Assembly (NCBI RefSeq): GCF_024298965.1
Contig: NZ_CP085193.1
Coordinates: forward strand, 5,146,001 to 5,210,000
From: Streptomyces rapamycinicus NRRL 5491
GTDB taxonomy: Bacteria; Actinomycetota; Actinomycetes; Streptomycetales; Streptomycetaceae
DNA: 64,000 bases
Reading direction: 5' to 3'
Numbering within the stretch: the first letter of the stretch is position 1; every line of letters begins with the position of its first letter. The translations under genes were made by a program, and so were the position numbers. The notes under the pieces are model-generated. The model did not search any database. It was not told the DNA's origin and saw only the letters and a list, made by a program, of their open reading frames with translations. Below are positions 37,399 through 45,395 of the stretch, piece by piece.

Positions 37399-37475
37399 GT
37401 ACCGGCGTCGGTACCGGTACTGGAACCGAAGCCGGTACCGGCTTTCGTACCGGCCTCGGTACGCGCTTTCGTACC
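37399..37475. repeat. GTACC-rich tract in the tsaB upstream region
   Basis: GTACCGG/CGGTACC or a one-base variant recurs about every 10-12 bases (37399, 37411, 37434, 37448, 37459, 37471). The tract lies 40 bases upstream of the tsaB start and is unusually symmetric. The rest of the 237-base gap shows nothing further. Confidence 0.6.
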
Positions 37476-37599
37476 GACGGTGGAACAGCTCGGTCACCGG
37501 ACGCCCGGAGCGCGGCCGGGCGGCGGGCGCCGGTGCTACCGTCACCGTAAGTGCGTACGGGCCGTCAGCACGTACTGACCGCAGGAGAGGGAAGCCGCC

Positions 37600-38166
37600 G
37601 TGCCAAGGAGCAGTACCGGGCCAGCTGTGGCCGTACTCACCGCCGCCGCGCTGGGCGTCGTCGGGTTCCTCGGCTACCAGGCCGCCGCGACCGCGCCCGA
37701 CCATCCGACCCAGGCCCGGCCAGGGTCGCACTCCGCCGAGTCCAAGAAGAAGGACAAGGACGACGCGGGGTCGAAGAAGAAGTCCACCGCCCTTCCCGCC
37801 CGCTCCGGCACCGGCGTACGGGTCGTCTACGCCCTCGGCGACAAGCGGGTCTGGCTGGTCGGCGCCGACGGCAGGGCCGGCCGCACCTTCGAGGTGGGCC
37901 CGAGCCCGGCCAGCCCCACGCCGGGGACCTACACGGTGACCTCGCGCAACAAGGGCGGGGTCGGATCGGACGGAGTGCAGGTCGAGCACGTCGTCGTCTT
38001 CCACTCGGAAGGGGGGGTCGTGTTCGGTTTCAGCGCGGCGGTGGACGGGTCGATGCCGGACCCGAACGCGCGCAAGCGGACCGGGGCCGTCCGGGAGAGC
38101 CGGGCGGACGGTACGGCGATGTGGGAGTTCGCACAGGTCGACATGAAGGTGGTCGTCGTCCCCTAG
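37600..38166 (+). CDS. Secreted/anchored protein with degenerate L,D-transpeptidase-like domain
   Basis: A 188-residue protein from a GTG preceded by GGAGAGGGAA. One N-terminal span (AVLTAAALGVVGFLGYQAAA) is followed by a Lys/Ser/Asp linker (KKKDKDDAGSKKK). The C-terminal domain begins VVYALGDKRVWLVGADG and has SPASPTPGTYTVTSR, a pattern like the opening strands of YkuD-type L,D-transpeptidases. The HG...SxGC catalytic segment is absent: the corresponding place reads FHSEGGVVFGFS. A non-catalytic wall-associated role is an inference. It is divergent from tsaB. Confidence 0.65.
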   Translation: MPRSSTGPAVAVLTAAALGVVGFLGYQAAATAPDHPTQARPGSHSAESKKKDKDDAGSKKKSTALPARSGTGVRVVYALGDKRVWLVGADGRAGRTFEVGPSPASPTPGTYTVTSRNKGGVGSDGVQVEHVVVFHSEGGVVFGFSAAVDGSMPDPNARKRTGAVRESRADGTAMWEFAQVDMKVVVVP

Positions 38167-38237
38167 CGGACCCCGGCCCGGGTCAGACCTGGCCGACGTA
38201 CCCGGATGACGCGGCCGGCCGAGGCAGCCGTGTGCGG

Positions 38238-38438
38238 CTACGCCGCGTCCCGCTCCTCGTCATCCGCCTGGGGGTCATCCGCCTCGGGCTCGACGGAGGC
38301 CGGGGTCTCCTCCTCGGCCGGCCGAGGGGGCGTCGAGACCGCGCTCGCCGCCGCACACGCCGCCAGGAGCTCCGACATCGACGGTGACCGGTCGTCGCGC
38401 GCGGCGCCGGTCCCGGCCACAGGGTCGTGGGCCGACAT
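38238..38438 (-). CDS. Small acidic protein
   Basis: A 66-residue protein of unknown function starting MSAHDPVAGTGAARDDRSP, with a helical Ala/Ser centre (MSELLAACAAASAV) and a strongly acidic, Pro-rich end (VEPEADDPQADDEERDAA). A very good Shine-Dalgarno (AGGAGG, five bases before the ATG) supports translation. A palindrome resembling an iron-box lies 37 bases upstream of the start. No family is recognised. Confidence 0.65.
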   Translation of the reverse strand: MSAHDPVAGTGAARDDRSPSMSELLAACAAASAVSTPPRPAEEETPASVEPEADDPQADDEERDAA

Positions 38439-38474
38439 GGATGCCTCCTGAGGGTCCTGGGGCAGTCGAGCGGA

Positions 38475-38490
38475 GTTAGGTAGACCTAAC
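38475..38490. promoter_or_regulatory. 16-bp palindrome GTTAGGT-AG-ACCTAAC
   Basis: A perfect 7-bp inverted repeat with a 2-bp centre, placed 37 bases upstream of the 66-aa gene. The half-site TTAGGT...ACCTAA recalls the DmdR/IdeR iron box but lacks its central five bases. It could be a repressor operator or part of the promoter. Confidence 0.5.
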
Positions 38491-38626
38491 CCACGCTTTC
38501 TCCCACCATGTGACCACGGGTGATGCCCGGAATGCAACAGCATGCCGACGGCTTGTCGGAAACTACGCGGCATCTGCACGCGAGCTCTACCTGCGGCTTG
38601 ACCGTTTGACCGGGCAGCGCTGCCCG

Positions 38627-38694
38627 GCGGCACAACCCCCAAGGGCACTACCCCGCGAGGGCGGCACGGCCCCCAAGGGCACTACCCCGCGAGC
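38627..38694. repeat. 34-bp tandem duplication at the end of tsaE
   Basis: 38627-38660 and 38661-38694 differ at only three positions. The second copy contains the last codons and stop of tsaE; the first lies just beyond the stop. Confidence 0.85.
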
Positions 38695-39200
38695 GACGCC
38701 AGGTCCTCCGCCGCCCAGCGGGTGCCCACGCCCGTCACCACCACGTCCCGTACGTCGTCCACGTCGGCGGCCATCGTGTCCGTGACGGCCATGTCGCTGC
38801 CCACGGTCCGCTGGATCACCACATGCAGCCGGTCCTCCGCCAGCCCCTCGACCTTGCCCTCGCCCCACTCCACGGCCACCACCGAATCGGGCAGGGAGAC
38901 ATCGAGGTCCAGGTCCTCCATCTCGTCGAGGCCGCCGTTCAGCCGGTAGGCGTCGACATGGACCAGCGGCGGGCCGTCGCCCAGCGAGGGGTGCACCCGG
39001 GCGATCACGAAGGTGGGCGAGGTAACGGCGCCCCGGACGCCGAGGCCCTCGCCGAGGCCCCGCGTCAGGGTCGTCTTGCCCGCGCCGAGTTCACCGGTGA
39101 GCAGCACCAGATCGCCGGGGCGCAGCAGCTTGGCGAGTCTGCGGCCCAGGTCCCGCATCTGGTCGGGAGAGGTGACGGTGATGCGCGTGCCTACGTCCAT
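38682..39200 (-). CDS. tsaE: tRNA t6A biosynthesis ATPase TsaE
   Basis: A 172-residue P-loop ATPase that drives turnover of the TsaB-TsaD complex. Walker A is GELGAGKTTLTRGLGEGLG; TSPTFVIARVH (switch), HVDAYRLNG and VAVEWGEGK (Walker B-type) follow. The C-terminal about 45 residues after VVIQRTVG are variable. It follows the alpha/beta hydrolase and alr on the minus strand, the expected order, but is separated from tsaB by the 37600 and 38238 genes. Confidence 0.94.
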   Translation of the reverse strand: MDVGTRITVTSPDQMRDLGRRLAKLLRPGDLVLLTGELGAGKTTLTRGLGEGLGVRGAVTSPTFVIARVHPSLGDGPPLVHVDAYRLNGGLDEMEDLDLDVSLPDSVVAVEWGEGKVEGLAEDRLHVVIQRTVGSDMAVTDTMAADVDDVRDVVVTGVGTRWAAEDLASLAG

Positions 39201-39304
39201 ACTCGCCGATGGTACGGGCCCGAAAAGCCCGCCGCGGACCAGCGTGCGGCCACCCCGAACGCCCCGCCCGGACCGCCGGAACGGCCGGGCGGGGGCACCG
39301 CTCG

Positions 39305-40528
39305 TCAGCCCGTCACGCCCCGCCCCGCCCGGTCGCCGATCCCGTCCACCGACCGGATGAGCAACTCCGTCAGATGGCCGTTGACCACCTCCGGATGCTC
39401 GAGGATCACCAGATGCCCGGCCTCCTCGAGGATCACCAGCTCAGCGCCGGGAAGCAGCTCCGCGATCGCCTCGCTGTGTTCCATCGGGGTGATGAGGTCC
39501 TTGTCGCCCGCGAGCACCAGCAGCGGCATGCCGTCGAAGTGCGGCAGCGCCGCCGCCTTGTCGTGGGCGATGAACGCCGGGTAGAACTCCGCGACCACAT
39601 CGATCGGCGTGGCCTCGATCAGCCGCTCGGCGAACCGCGCGACCCCCGGATCCACGTCCTTCGAGCCGAACGAATAGCGCTTGATCAGCCCCGCGAACAG
39701 ATCCGCGGTCGCCCGCCGCCCGCGCTCCACCAGGTCGGCCTGCCAGCCCAGCGCCTTCAGCAGCCCGGGCAGCACCCGCCGCACCGCGTTCACCCCGACC
39801 ACCGGGAGGCCGAAGCTGACCTCGCCAAGACGGCCCGCCGAGGTGCCGATGAAGGCCGTGCCGATCACGCGCTCGCGGATCAGGTCGGGGTACTGCGCGG
39901 CCAGCGCCATCATCGTCATGCCGCCCATGGAGTGGCCGACGAGCACCAGCGGCCCCTCGGGCGCCGTCGCGTCGATCACCGCCTTCAGATCGCGGCCGAG
40001 CTGGTCGATGCTGATCGCCTCGCCGTCCGCCTGGGCGCAGCCGCGCGCCGAGCGGCCGTGGCAGCGCTGGTCCCAGTAGACGGTGCGGACCACCTCGCGC
40101 AGCGCGGAGCGCTGGAAGTGCCAGGAGTCCTGGGCGAGGCAGTAGCCATGACTGAAGATCATGGTGACGGGGGCGGGGGCGCGGCGCCCGAACCGCCGCT
40201 TGCGCCGGGGCGAGGGCGCGGCGGCGTTCTCCCGCATCTCCTCGACCTCGTAGTAGAGCTCGGTGCCGTCGTCGGCGACCGCCGTCCCCGGGGTGCCGCG
40301 CAGCGTGCCGTACGGGCCCTCGGCGTCCAGGGCGAGCCGCGCCTTGCGCCGTACGCCCCGGCCGACCGTCAGCCGCTCGAGCGCGACGCCCGCCGCCGCC
40401 CCCGCCGCCAACACACCGATCGCGGCACCCGCGAATCCGGCGCCCCGGCGCCAGCTCACGGCTGTGGCCCCCGCCGCGACTCGTGTCGCCATCTCTGCCG
40501 TGCTGACGGCCGTGGTCTCGTCGCCCAT
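39305..40528 (-). CDS. Membrane-anchored alpha/beta hydrolase
   Basis: A 407-residue protein. A hydrophobic segment (AGFAGAAIGVLAAGAAAGVALE, about residues 29-50) precedes the catalytic domain, so it is probably membrane-attached. FSHGYCLAQDSW (oxyanion hole), YWDQRCHGRS, the nucleophile elbow LVGHSMGGMTMMALA with Ser, and EEAGHLVILEHPE with His form the triad region. The gene is conserved next to alr in streptomycetes; the substrate is unknown. It starts two bases after the alr stop. Confidence 0.87.
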   Translation of the reverse strand: MGDETTAVSTAEMATRVAAGATAVSWRRGAGFAGAAIGVLAAGAAAGVALERLTVGRGVRRKARLALDAEGPYGTLRGTPGTAVADDGTELYYEVEEMRENAAAPSPRRKRRFGRRAPAPVTMIFSHGYCLAQDSWHFQRSALREVVRTVYWDQRCHGRSARGCAQADGEAISIDQLGRDLKAVIDATAPEGPLVLVGHSMGGMTMMALAAQYPDLIRERVIGTAFIGTSAGRLGEVSFGLPVVGVNAVRRVLPGLLKALGWQADLVERGRRATADLFAGLIKRYSFGSKDVDPGVARFAERLIEATPIDVVAEFYPAFIAHDKAAALPHFDGMPLLVLAGDKDLITPMEHSEAIAELLPGAELVILEEAGHLVILEHPEVVNGHLTELLIRSVDGIGDRAGRGVTG

Positions 40529-40530
40529 GG

Positions 40531-41685
40531 TCAGTTCCCTGTGCCCCCGTCCTCATCTACATAAACGCGGGGAATACGGGCCGAGATCCTGGTCACGATC
40601 TCGTAGCCGATCGAGCCCACGGCCCGCGCCCAGTCCTCGACGGTCGGCTCGCCCCGGTCCCCCGGACCGAACAGCACCGCCTCGTCCCCCGGGGCGGCGG
40701 TGTCGCCGCCCAGATCCACGACGAACTGGTCCATGGCGACCGTGCCCGCGATGGTCCGCCACTTTCCCGCGACCAGTACCGGGCCGGTGCCCGAGGCATG
40801 GCGCGGGATGCCGTCCCCGTAGCCGACGGGCACCAGCGCGAGGGTCGTCTCGCCGGGGGTCACATAGCGGTGCCCGTAGGAGACGCCGTGACCGCCCGGC
40901 ACCCGCTTCACGGAGGCGAGCGCGGCGGACAGCGTCATCACCGGGCGCAGCCCGAAGTCGGCGGACGTGCCGAGTTCGGGGCTCGGGCAGATGCCGTAGG
41001 TGGAGATGCCGGTCCGGACGAGGTCGAAGTGGGAATCGGGCACGGTCAGGGTCGCCGGTGAGTTGGCGATGTGACGCACCTCCGGCCGCAGCCCCGCCTG
41101 TTCGGCGTGGGCGATCACCTCGCGGAAGACCGACAGCTGCGCCGCGATGGACGGATGGCCCGGCTCGTCCGCGCACGCGAAGTGGGACCACAGCCCCGTC
41201 ACCCGGATGGCCCCTTCCGCCTCGGCGGCGCGCGCCTCGGCGACCAGGGCGGGCCAGTCGGCGGGCTGGCAGCCATTGCGGCCGAGCCCGGTGTCCGCCT
41301 TCAGGTGCAGCCGCGCGGTACGCCCGCACGCGCGGGCCGCGGCGACGGCCTCGCGCAGCGCCCACAGCCCGCTGGCCGAGACGTCGATGTCCGCCTCGAT
41401 GGCCCGCCGCCAGGGGCCGCCGGGCGTCCACAGCCAGCACATCAGCCGGCCCGTGTCCCCCGCCGCCCGCAGCGCGAACGCCTCCTCGGGCGTGGCCGCG
41501 CCCAGCCAGTCCGCGCCCGCCGCGCGGGCGGCGCGCGCGCACGGGACCATGCCGTGGCCATAGGCGTCCGACTTGACCACGGTCATCAGCTCGGCCGTGG
41601 GTGCCGCGGCGCGCAGCGCCCTCACGTTGGCCCGTAGGGCGGCCAGATCGACCACGGCACGGGCGCGCATCGGTGTCTCGTCCAT
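40531..41685 (-). CDS. alr: Alanine racemase
   Basis: A 384-residue PLP enzyme making D-alanine for peptidoglycan. The N-terminal barrel has ELMTVVKSDAYGHG with the PLP lysine, and the C-terminal beta domain has GVSYGHRYVTP, with the catalytic tyrosine of the other subunit, and GTVAMDQFVVDLG. The ATG at 41685 (MDETPMRARA) matches the usual start; a long upstream extension to 41808 would overlap the divergent repair gene. The 120-base gap to that gene contains a short CTGCGCTT tandem run. Confidence 0.95.
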   Translation of the reverse strand: MDETPMRARAVVDLAALRANVRALRAAAPTAELMTVVKSDAYGHGMVPCARAARAAGADWLGAATPEEAFALRAAGDTGRLMCWLWTPGGPWRRAIEADIDVSASGLWALREAVAAARACGRTARLHLKADTGLGRNGCQPADWPALVAEARAAEAEGAIRVTGLWSHFACADEPGHPSIAAQLSVFREVIAHAEQAGLRPEVRHIANSPATLTVPDSHFDLVRTGISTYGICPSPELGTSADFGLRPVMTLSAALASVKRVPGGHGVSYGHRYVTPGETTLALVPVGYGDGIPRHASGTGPVLVAGKWRTIAGTVAMDQFVVDLGGDTAAPGDEAVLFGPGDRGEPTVEDWARAVGSIGYEIVTRISARIPRVYVDEDGGTGN

Positions 41686-41806
41686 CTCCGTCAGTCTCTC
41701 AGGCCCGTCCCCCGACCGGAGTGTGCGCTTCTGCGCTTCTGCGCTTCTGCGCACGGAGTGCCTCGCTTCCACGCAAGGAGTGCCCTCAGTTCGGGAGACT
41801 ATGGGC

Positions 41807-43270
41807 ATGAGGATTGCCTACAGCGTCGAGACCGTACGGGCCGCCGAGCGCGAACTGATGGCACGGCTGCCCGAAGGAGCGCTCATGCAGCGCGCGGCGG
41901 CAGGACTCGCGGCCGCGTGCGCCGATCTGCTGGGCCGGGTGTACGGCTCCCGGGTGGCCCTGCTCGTCGGCAGCGGCGACAACGGCGGCGACGCGCTCTA
42001 CGCGGGCGCCCGCCTGGCCCGCCGAGGCGCGGGCGTCACGGCGGTACTGCTCAACCCCGACCGGGCCCACGGGGGCGGCCTCGCCGCTCTGCGGGCGGCG
42101 GGCGGACGAGTGGTCGCCGTTGGCGGCGGAAGCGAGGCGAACGGTACCGCCGAGGCGGCCGTCGCGCGCGCCGATCTCGTCGTCGACGGCATCGTCGGCA
42201 TCGGCGGCAAGGGCGGGCTGCGGCCCGACGCGGAGCGGCTGGTCCGGGCGGTGCGCGGGATCGTCGTCGCCGTGGACCTGCCCAGCGGGGTCGACGCCGA
42301 CACCGGCGAGGTGCGCGGCTCCGCCGTACGCGCGGACGCCACGATCACCTTCGGCACGTACAAGCCGGGGCTGCTCATCGACCCCGCCCGCACCCACGCG
42401 GGCGCCCTGCGGCTGGTCGACATCGGCCTGGACGCCCACCTCCCGGCCGACCCCGACGTGGAGGCGCTGCAGCACGAGGACGTGGCGGCGCTGCTGCCCC
42501 GGCCGTCGGCGGAGAGCGACAAGTACCGGCGCGGTGTGGTGGGCGTCGTCGCGGGCTCCGCCCGCTACCCGGGCGCGGCCGTGCTGGCCGTCTCGGGCGC
42601 GCTGCGGGGCGGCGCCGGGGCCGTGCGCTACGTCGGCCCCGGGGCCGACACCGTCATCGCACGCTTCCCCGAGACCCTCGTCCACTCCGGGCCCCCGGCC
42701 AAGGCAGGCCGGGTCCAGTCGTGGGTCGTCGGCCCCGGCCTCGGCGACGGCGCGGCGGCCCGGCACTCCCTGGAGGACGTCCTCGCCTCCGATGTCCCGG
42801 TCCTGGTCGACGCCGATGGGCTCCACCTGCTGCCCACCGGCAGCGACCTGCGCAAACGCGAGGCGGCCACGGTCCTCACCCCGCATGCGGGCGAGGCGGC
42901 GGCGCTGCTCGGCGTGAGCCGCGAGGAGGTCGAGGCGGGCCGGCTGGCCGCCGTAAGGGCGCTGTCCGAGCGCTACGGCGCGACGGTACTGCTGAAGGGG
43001 TCGACCACGCTGATCGCCGCCGAGCACCAGCCGGTACGCGTCAACCCCACCGGCGTCGGCTGGCTGGCCACGGCGGGCAGCGGCGATGTGCTGTCCGGCC
43101 TGATCGGCTCCCTGCTCGCCACAGGCCTCCCCGCCCGCGACGCGGCCTCGGCCGGCGCCTACCTCCACGGCCTGGCCGCCCGCCGCACCACGGCCCCGCA
43201 CGGCGCACCCATCGCGGCGTACGACGTGTCGACGGCGCTGACGGACACGTGGCGGGACGTGCTGGCCTGA
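41807..43270 (+). CDS. nnr: Bifunctional NAD(P)H-hydrate epimerase/dehydratase
   Basis: A 487-residue repair enzyme that epimerises and dehydrates NAD(P)HX back to NAD(P)H. The N-terminal half is YjeF_N: LLVGSGDNGGDALYAGARL, DLVVDGIVGIGGKGGLR, VAVDLPSGVDADTGE. The C-terminal half is the ribokinase-like dehydratase: GVVGVVAGSARYPGAAVLA, VLTPHAGEAAALLG, NPTGVGWLATAGSGDVLSG. The ATG at 41807 has GGAG nine bases away; one codon pair upstream (41801) is possible. Its 3' end adjoins the accessory island, where a deleted copy of its coding sequence also lies (45004-45121). Confidence 0.95.
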   Translation: MRIAYSVETVRAAERELMARLPEGALMQRAAAGLAAACADLLGRVYGSRVALLVGSGDNGGDALYAGARLARRGAGVTAVLLNPDRAHGGGLAALRAAGGRVVAVGGGSEANGTAEAAVARADLVVDGIVGIGGKGGLRPDAERLVRAVRGIVVAVDLPSGVDADTGEVRGSAVRADATITFGTYKPGLLIDPARTHAGALRLVDIGLDAHLPADPDVEALQHEDVAALLPRPSAESDKYRRGVVGVVAGSARYPGAAVLAVSGALRGGAGAVRYVGPGADTVIARFPETLVHSGPPAKAGRVQSWVVGPGLGDGAAARHSLEDVLASDVPVLVDADGLHLLPTGSDLRKREAATVLTPHAGEAAALLGVSREEVEAGRLAAVRALSERYGATVLLKGSTTLIAAEHQPVRVNPTGVGWLATAGSGDVLSGLIGSLLATGLPARDAASAGAYLHGLAARRTTAPHGAPIAAYDVSTALTDTWRDVLA

Positions 43271-43384
43271 GGGGTGCGATGGGTGCGGGTGCGTTGGTCC
43301 GCTGGGTGCGGGTGCGTGGACGGTGCGCCGGGGATGCGTGGGTGGTGCCGGTGCGGGTACTGGTGCGGGTGCGTGGGTGGTGTG

Positions 43385-43571
43385 CCCGCTGTTCGTGGTG
43401 GGTGCCGGGGGCGGGGCCTGCGGGGCGGCGCCCTGGACCGCACATTTACGGCGCCATTGACCGGGGGCTTGCGTGGGCCGGAGATCGGCGCCACAAATAT
43501 GCGTGAGCGTCCAGGACACCACCCCTCCGACCCCACCCCCTCCCGCCTCGTCGGCGGCCACCCGCCGGTGG
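43385..43571 (+). repeat. 187-bp island repeat, copy 1 (type A, plus)
   Basis: First of four full-length copies. The centre (43433-43514) is an imperfect hairpin: CTGGACCGCACATTTACGGCGCC against GGCGCCACAAATATGCGTGAGCGTCCAG with 31 bases between. It lies 115 bases after the repair gene stop, preceded by GGTGCG-rich DNA. No indel separates it from copy 2. Confidence 0.95.
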
Positions 43572-43606
43572 CCCAGACCCTGGCCAGGTGCCCGGTCGCC
43601 CGGTGA

Positions 43607-44482
43607 CGCGAGCGCCGGGCCGATCAGCATGCATGCCTACTCGCCCGCGCCAAAGGGACTGTGCAGCCCATCGTCTCCGGCCAGCTCGCTGCCCTCGCCG
43701 AAGCCCTGGACGGCCGTTACGGCAAGGACGGGCAAGCTCTGTGCGGCGCTGCGGCGGACCTCTTCCAGCTTGCCGGTGAGCTGGCTTTCGACGGCAACCG
43801 GTATACCGATGCAGCGGCTTCGTACACGCTCGCCGCGTCAGCCGGTAAGGAGGCAGGGTCGTTCGATCTCTGGGCTTGCGCTCTCATTCGGCATGCGTAC
43901 GTCGACGTGTACGAGCGTCGCTACCGGGAGGCCGCGGGCATCTTGTCGGTCGCTGAGCGCATCGCTCGCCGAGGGGACAGTTGCCTGTCGACACGACATT
44001 GGGTCGCTGCGGTACAGGCTGAGGCGTTCGCGGGGCTGGGAGATCTGACCGCGTGCGAAAGTGCACTCGAGCAGGCCGAGAAGGTCGCGGACATGACCGG
44101 ATCGGCACAGAACGGCGGATGGCTCCGCTTTGATGGCTCCCGGCTCGCGGAGGAGCGCGGCGCTCGGTATGTCCAGCTGGGTCGACTCGACCTCGCTGAA
44201 CAGGTGCTTCAGAGCGCCCTTCGGCAAGGTGCCCTGGCAGAGGGCCAGTCCTTTCGGCGCCGAGGTGCCGTGCTCGCGAATCTGGCCGCCATCGGCGTCA
44301 AGCGCAAGGACCCGGAGCAGGTTGTCGTCTATGCCCGCGAGGCGATCCACCTGGCACGTGAATCTTCCTCCGGTTACGTCGCTCGTAGACTCCAGGCCCT
44401 GCGTATGGACTTCGGCTCCCTCGCTCGCGATGTGCGGGTTGCCGAGTTGGATGCCGAGATCAAGGCACTGAGCGTGAACTGA
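43607..44482 (+). pseudogene. 5'-truncated TPR domain of an XRE-type regulator
   Basis: An open frame from 43607; the first plausible start is a GTG at 43661 (273 residues). The product is a helical TPR-like region (ELAFDGNRYTDAAASYTLAASAG; ACALIRHAYVDVYERRYREAAGIL; VVVYAREAIHLARESSSGYVARR). It resembles the C-terminal two-thirds of Streptomyces XRE-TPR regulators, like the one at 45965-47248, but lacks the DNA-binding N-terminus. No convincing ribosome-binding site precedes the GTG, and coding similarity appears to start abruptly 35-60 bases after repeat copy 1, so I treat it as decapitated by rearrangement. A stand-alone TPR protein cannot be excluded. A second, 100-base piece of the gene is at 48014-48113. 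Confidence 0.65.
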
Positions 44483-44496
44483 CGAAAGGGGCAGGG

Positions 44497-44862
44497 ATGT
44501 CGCGGACCGAGGGTGCCCGGCTGTTCCGGGAGGCGTGGATCGCGGGGGTGCGGCGGCACTTTCCCGGGGAGCCCAAGCCGGGTTATGTGACCCCCTGGGA
44601 GGAGACCCCGGAGTGGGAGCGGGCGGCTGCCGGGGCGGTGTACGAGCAGGTGAGGCAGTTCCTGGAGGTGAGCGAGGGGCACGCCGGGCGACTTACGCGG
44701 GAGCAGAAGGGGCGCTTCGTCGCTACGTGCTGGACCGCGCAGATGTACCGGCACTTCGAGGACCCGAAGCCCGGGTACGTCGCCGGCTGGCCGGACCTTC
44801 CCGGCTGGCAGCAGGAGACGGACGCGGACATCTTCGAGGCGATCGAGAAGGACGTCAGCTGA
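44497..44862 (+). CDS. Internally duplicated 121-aa protein
   Basis: No known family is recognised. Two halves align with each other: RRHFPGEPKPGYVTPWEETPEWE near residues 19-41 and YRHFEDPKPGYVAGWPDLPGW near 83-103, each followed or preceded by helical sequence (AAAGAVYEQVRQFLEV; DADIFEAIEKDV). The shared core is RHF...PKPGYV...W. It starts 14 bases after the TPR fragment, with AAAGGGGCAGGG as ribosome-binding region, so the pair was probably an operon. Tryptophan- and aromatic-rich motifs suggest a small binding module. Confidence 0.7.
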   Translation: MSRTEGARLFREAWIAGVRRHFPGEPKPGYVTPWEETPEWERAAAGAVYEQVRQFLEVSEGHAGRLTREQKGRFVATCWTAQMYRHFEDPKPGYVAGWPDLPGWQQETDADIFEAIEKDVS

Positions 44863-45003
44863 CGCGCGTCCTCGCTTCGCCCTTGTCGTACAGCCGGCCT
44901 GTGAAGAGCTTGCTCAGGTCCTGGCCGAACAGGGCGGTGAACCGCGGTGGACCACGGGAGGATGGCCGCCAATGATGCGGAGGGGCGGGTCGCAGGCCCC
45001 GCC

Positions 45004-45121
45004 CCTCCCCCGGCCGACCCTGATGTGGAGGCGTTGCAGCACGAGGACGTGGCGGCGCTGCTGCCCCAACCCTCGGCGGAGAGCGGCAAGTACCGGTGCG
45101 GCGTGGCGGGACGTGCTGGCC
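45004..45121 (+). pseudogene. Deleted remnant of the NAD(P)HX repair gene
   Basis: Bases 45004-45107 match codons about 213-244 of the gene at 41807 (DVEALQHEDVAALLP, KYR), with roughly a dozen substitutions. They run straight into a 20-base exact match to its last seven codons (45102-45121). Some 240 codons between the two parts are missing, and the junction falls in GTGG. The stop codon is not retained. The remnant is followed by the same GGTGCG tract and repeat as the intact gene. Confidence 0.9.
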
Positions 45122-45189
45122 CAAGAGTTCCGCGGGGTCCGCTGGGTGCGGGTGCGTGGTCTGACGGGTGCGGGTGCGTGGGTGGTGCG

Positions 45190-45376
45190 CCCGCTGTTCG
45201 TGGTGGGTGCCGGGGGCGGGGCCTCCGGGGCGGCGCCCTGGACCGTATATTTACGGCGCCATTGACCGGGGGCTTGCGTGGGCCGGAGATTGGCGCCACA
45301 AATACACGTAAGCGTCCAGGACACCACCCCTCCGACCCCACCCCCTCCCGCCTCGTTCGCGGCTATCCACCGGTGG
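45190..45376 (+). repeat. 187-bp island repeat, copy 2 (type B, plus)
   Basis: Same orientation and length as copy 1. Its hairpin core carries the B variants (CCGTATATTT and AATACACGTAAG). It is preceded by GGTGCGGG-type DNA and the repair-gene remnant. The remaining bases of the 44863-45395 gap show no supported gene. Confidence 0.95.
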
Positions 45377-45395
45377 CGGGTGCGGCCCCGCCGTC

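Noticed and set aside
38475..38490. Calling the palindrome a true DmdR/IdeR iron box
   Set aside because: The 19-bp iron box needs a longer centre; here the half-sites are five bases too close.
41673..41800. Inversion of nnr relative to alr/acpS as a product of the island repeats
   Set aside because: nnr lies outside all four repeats and no repeat copy was found between alr and nnr, so the sequence gives no support.
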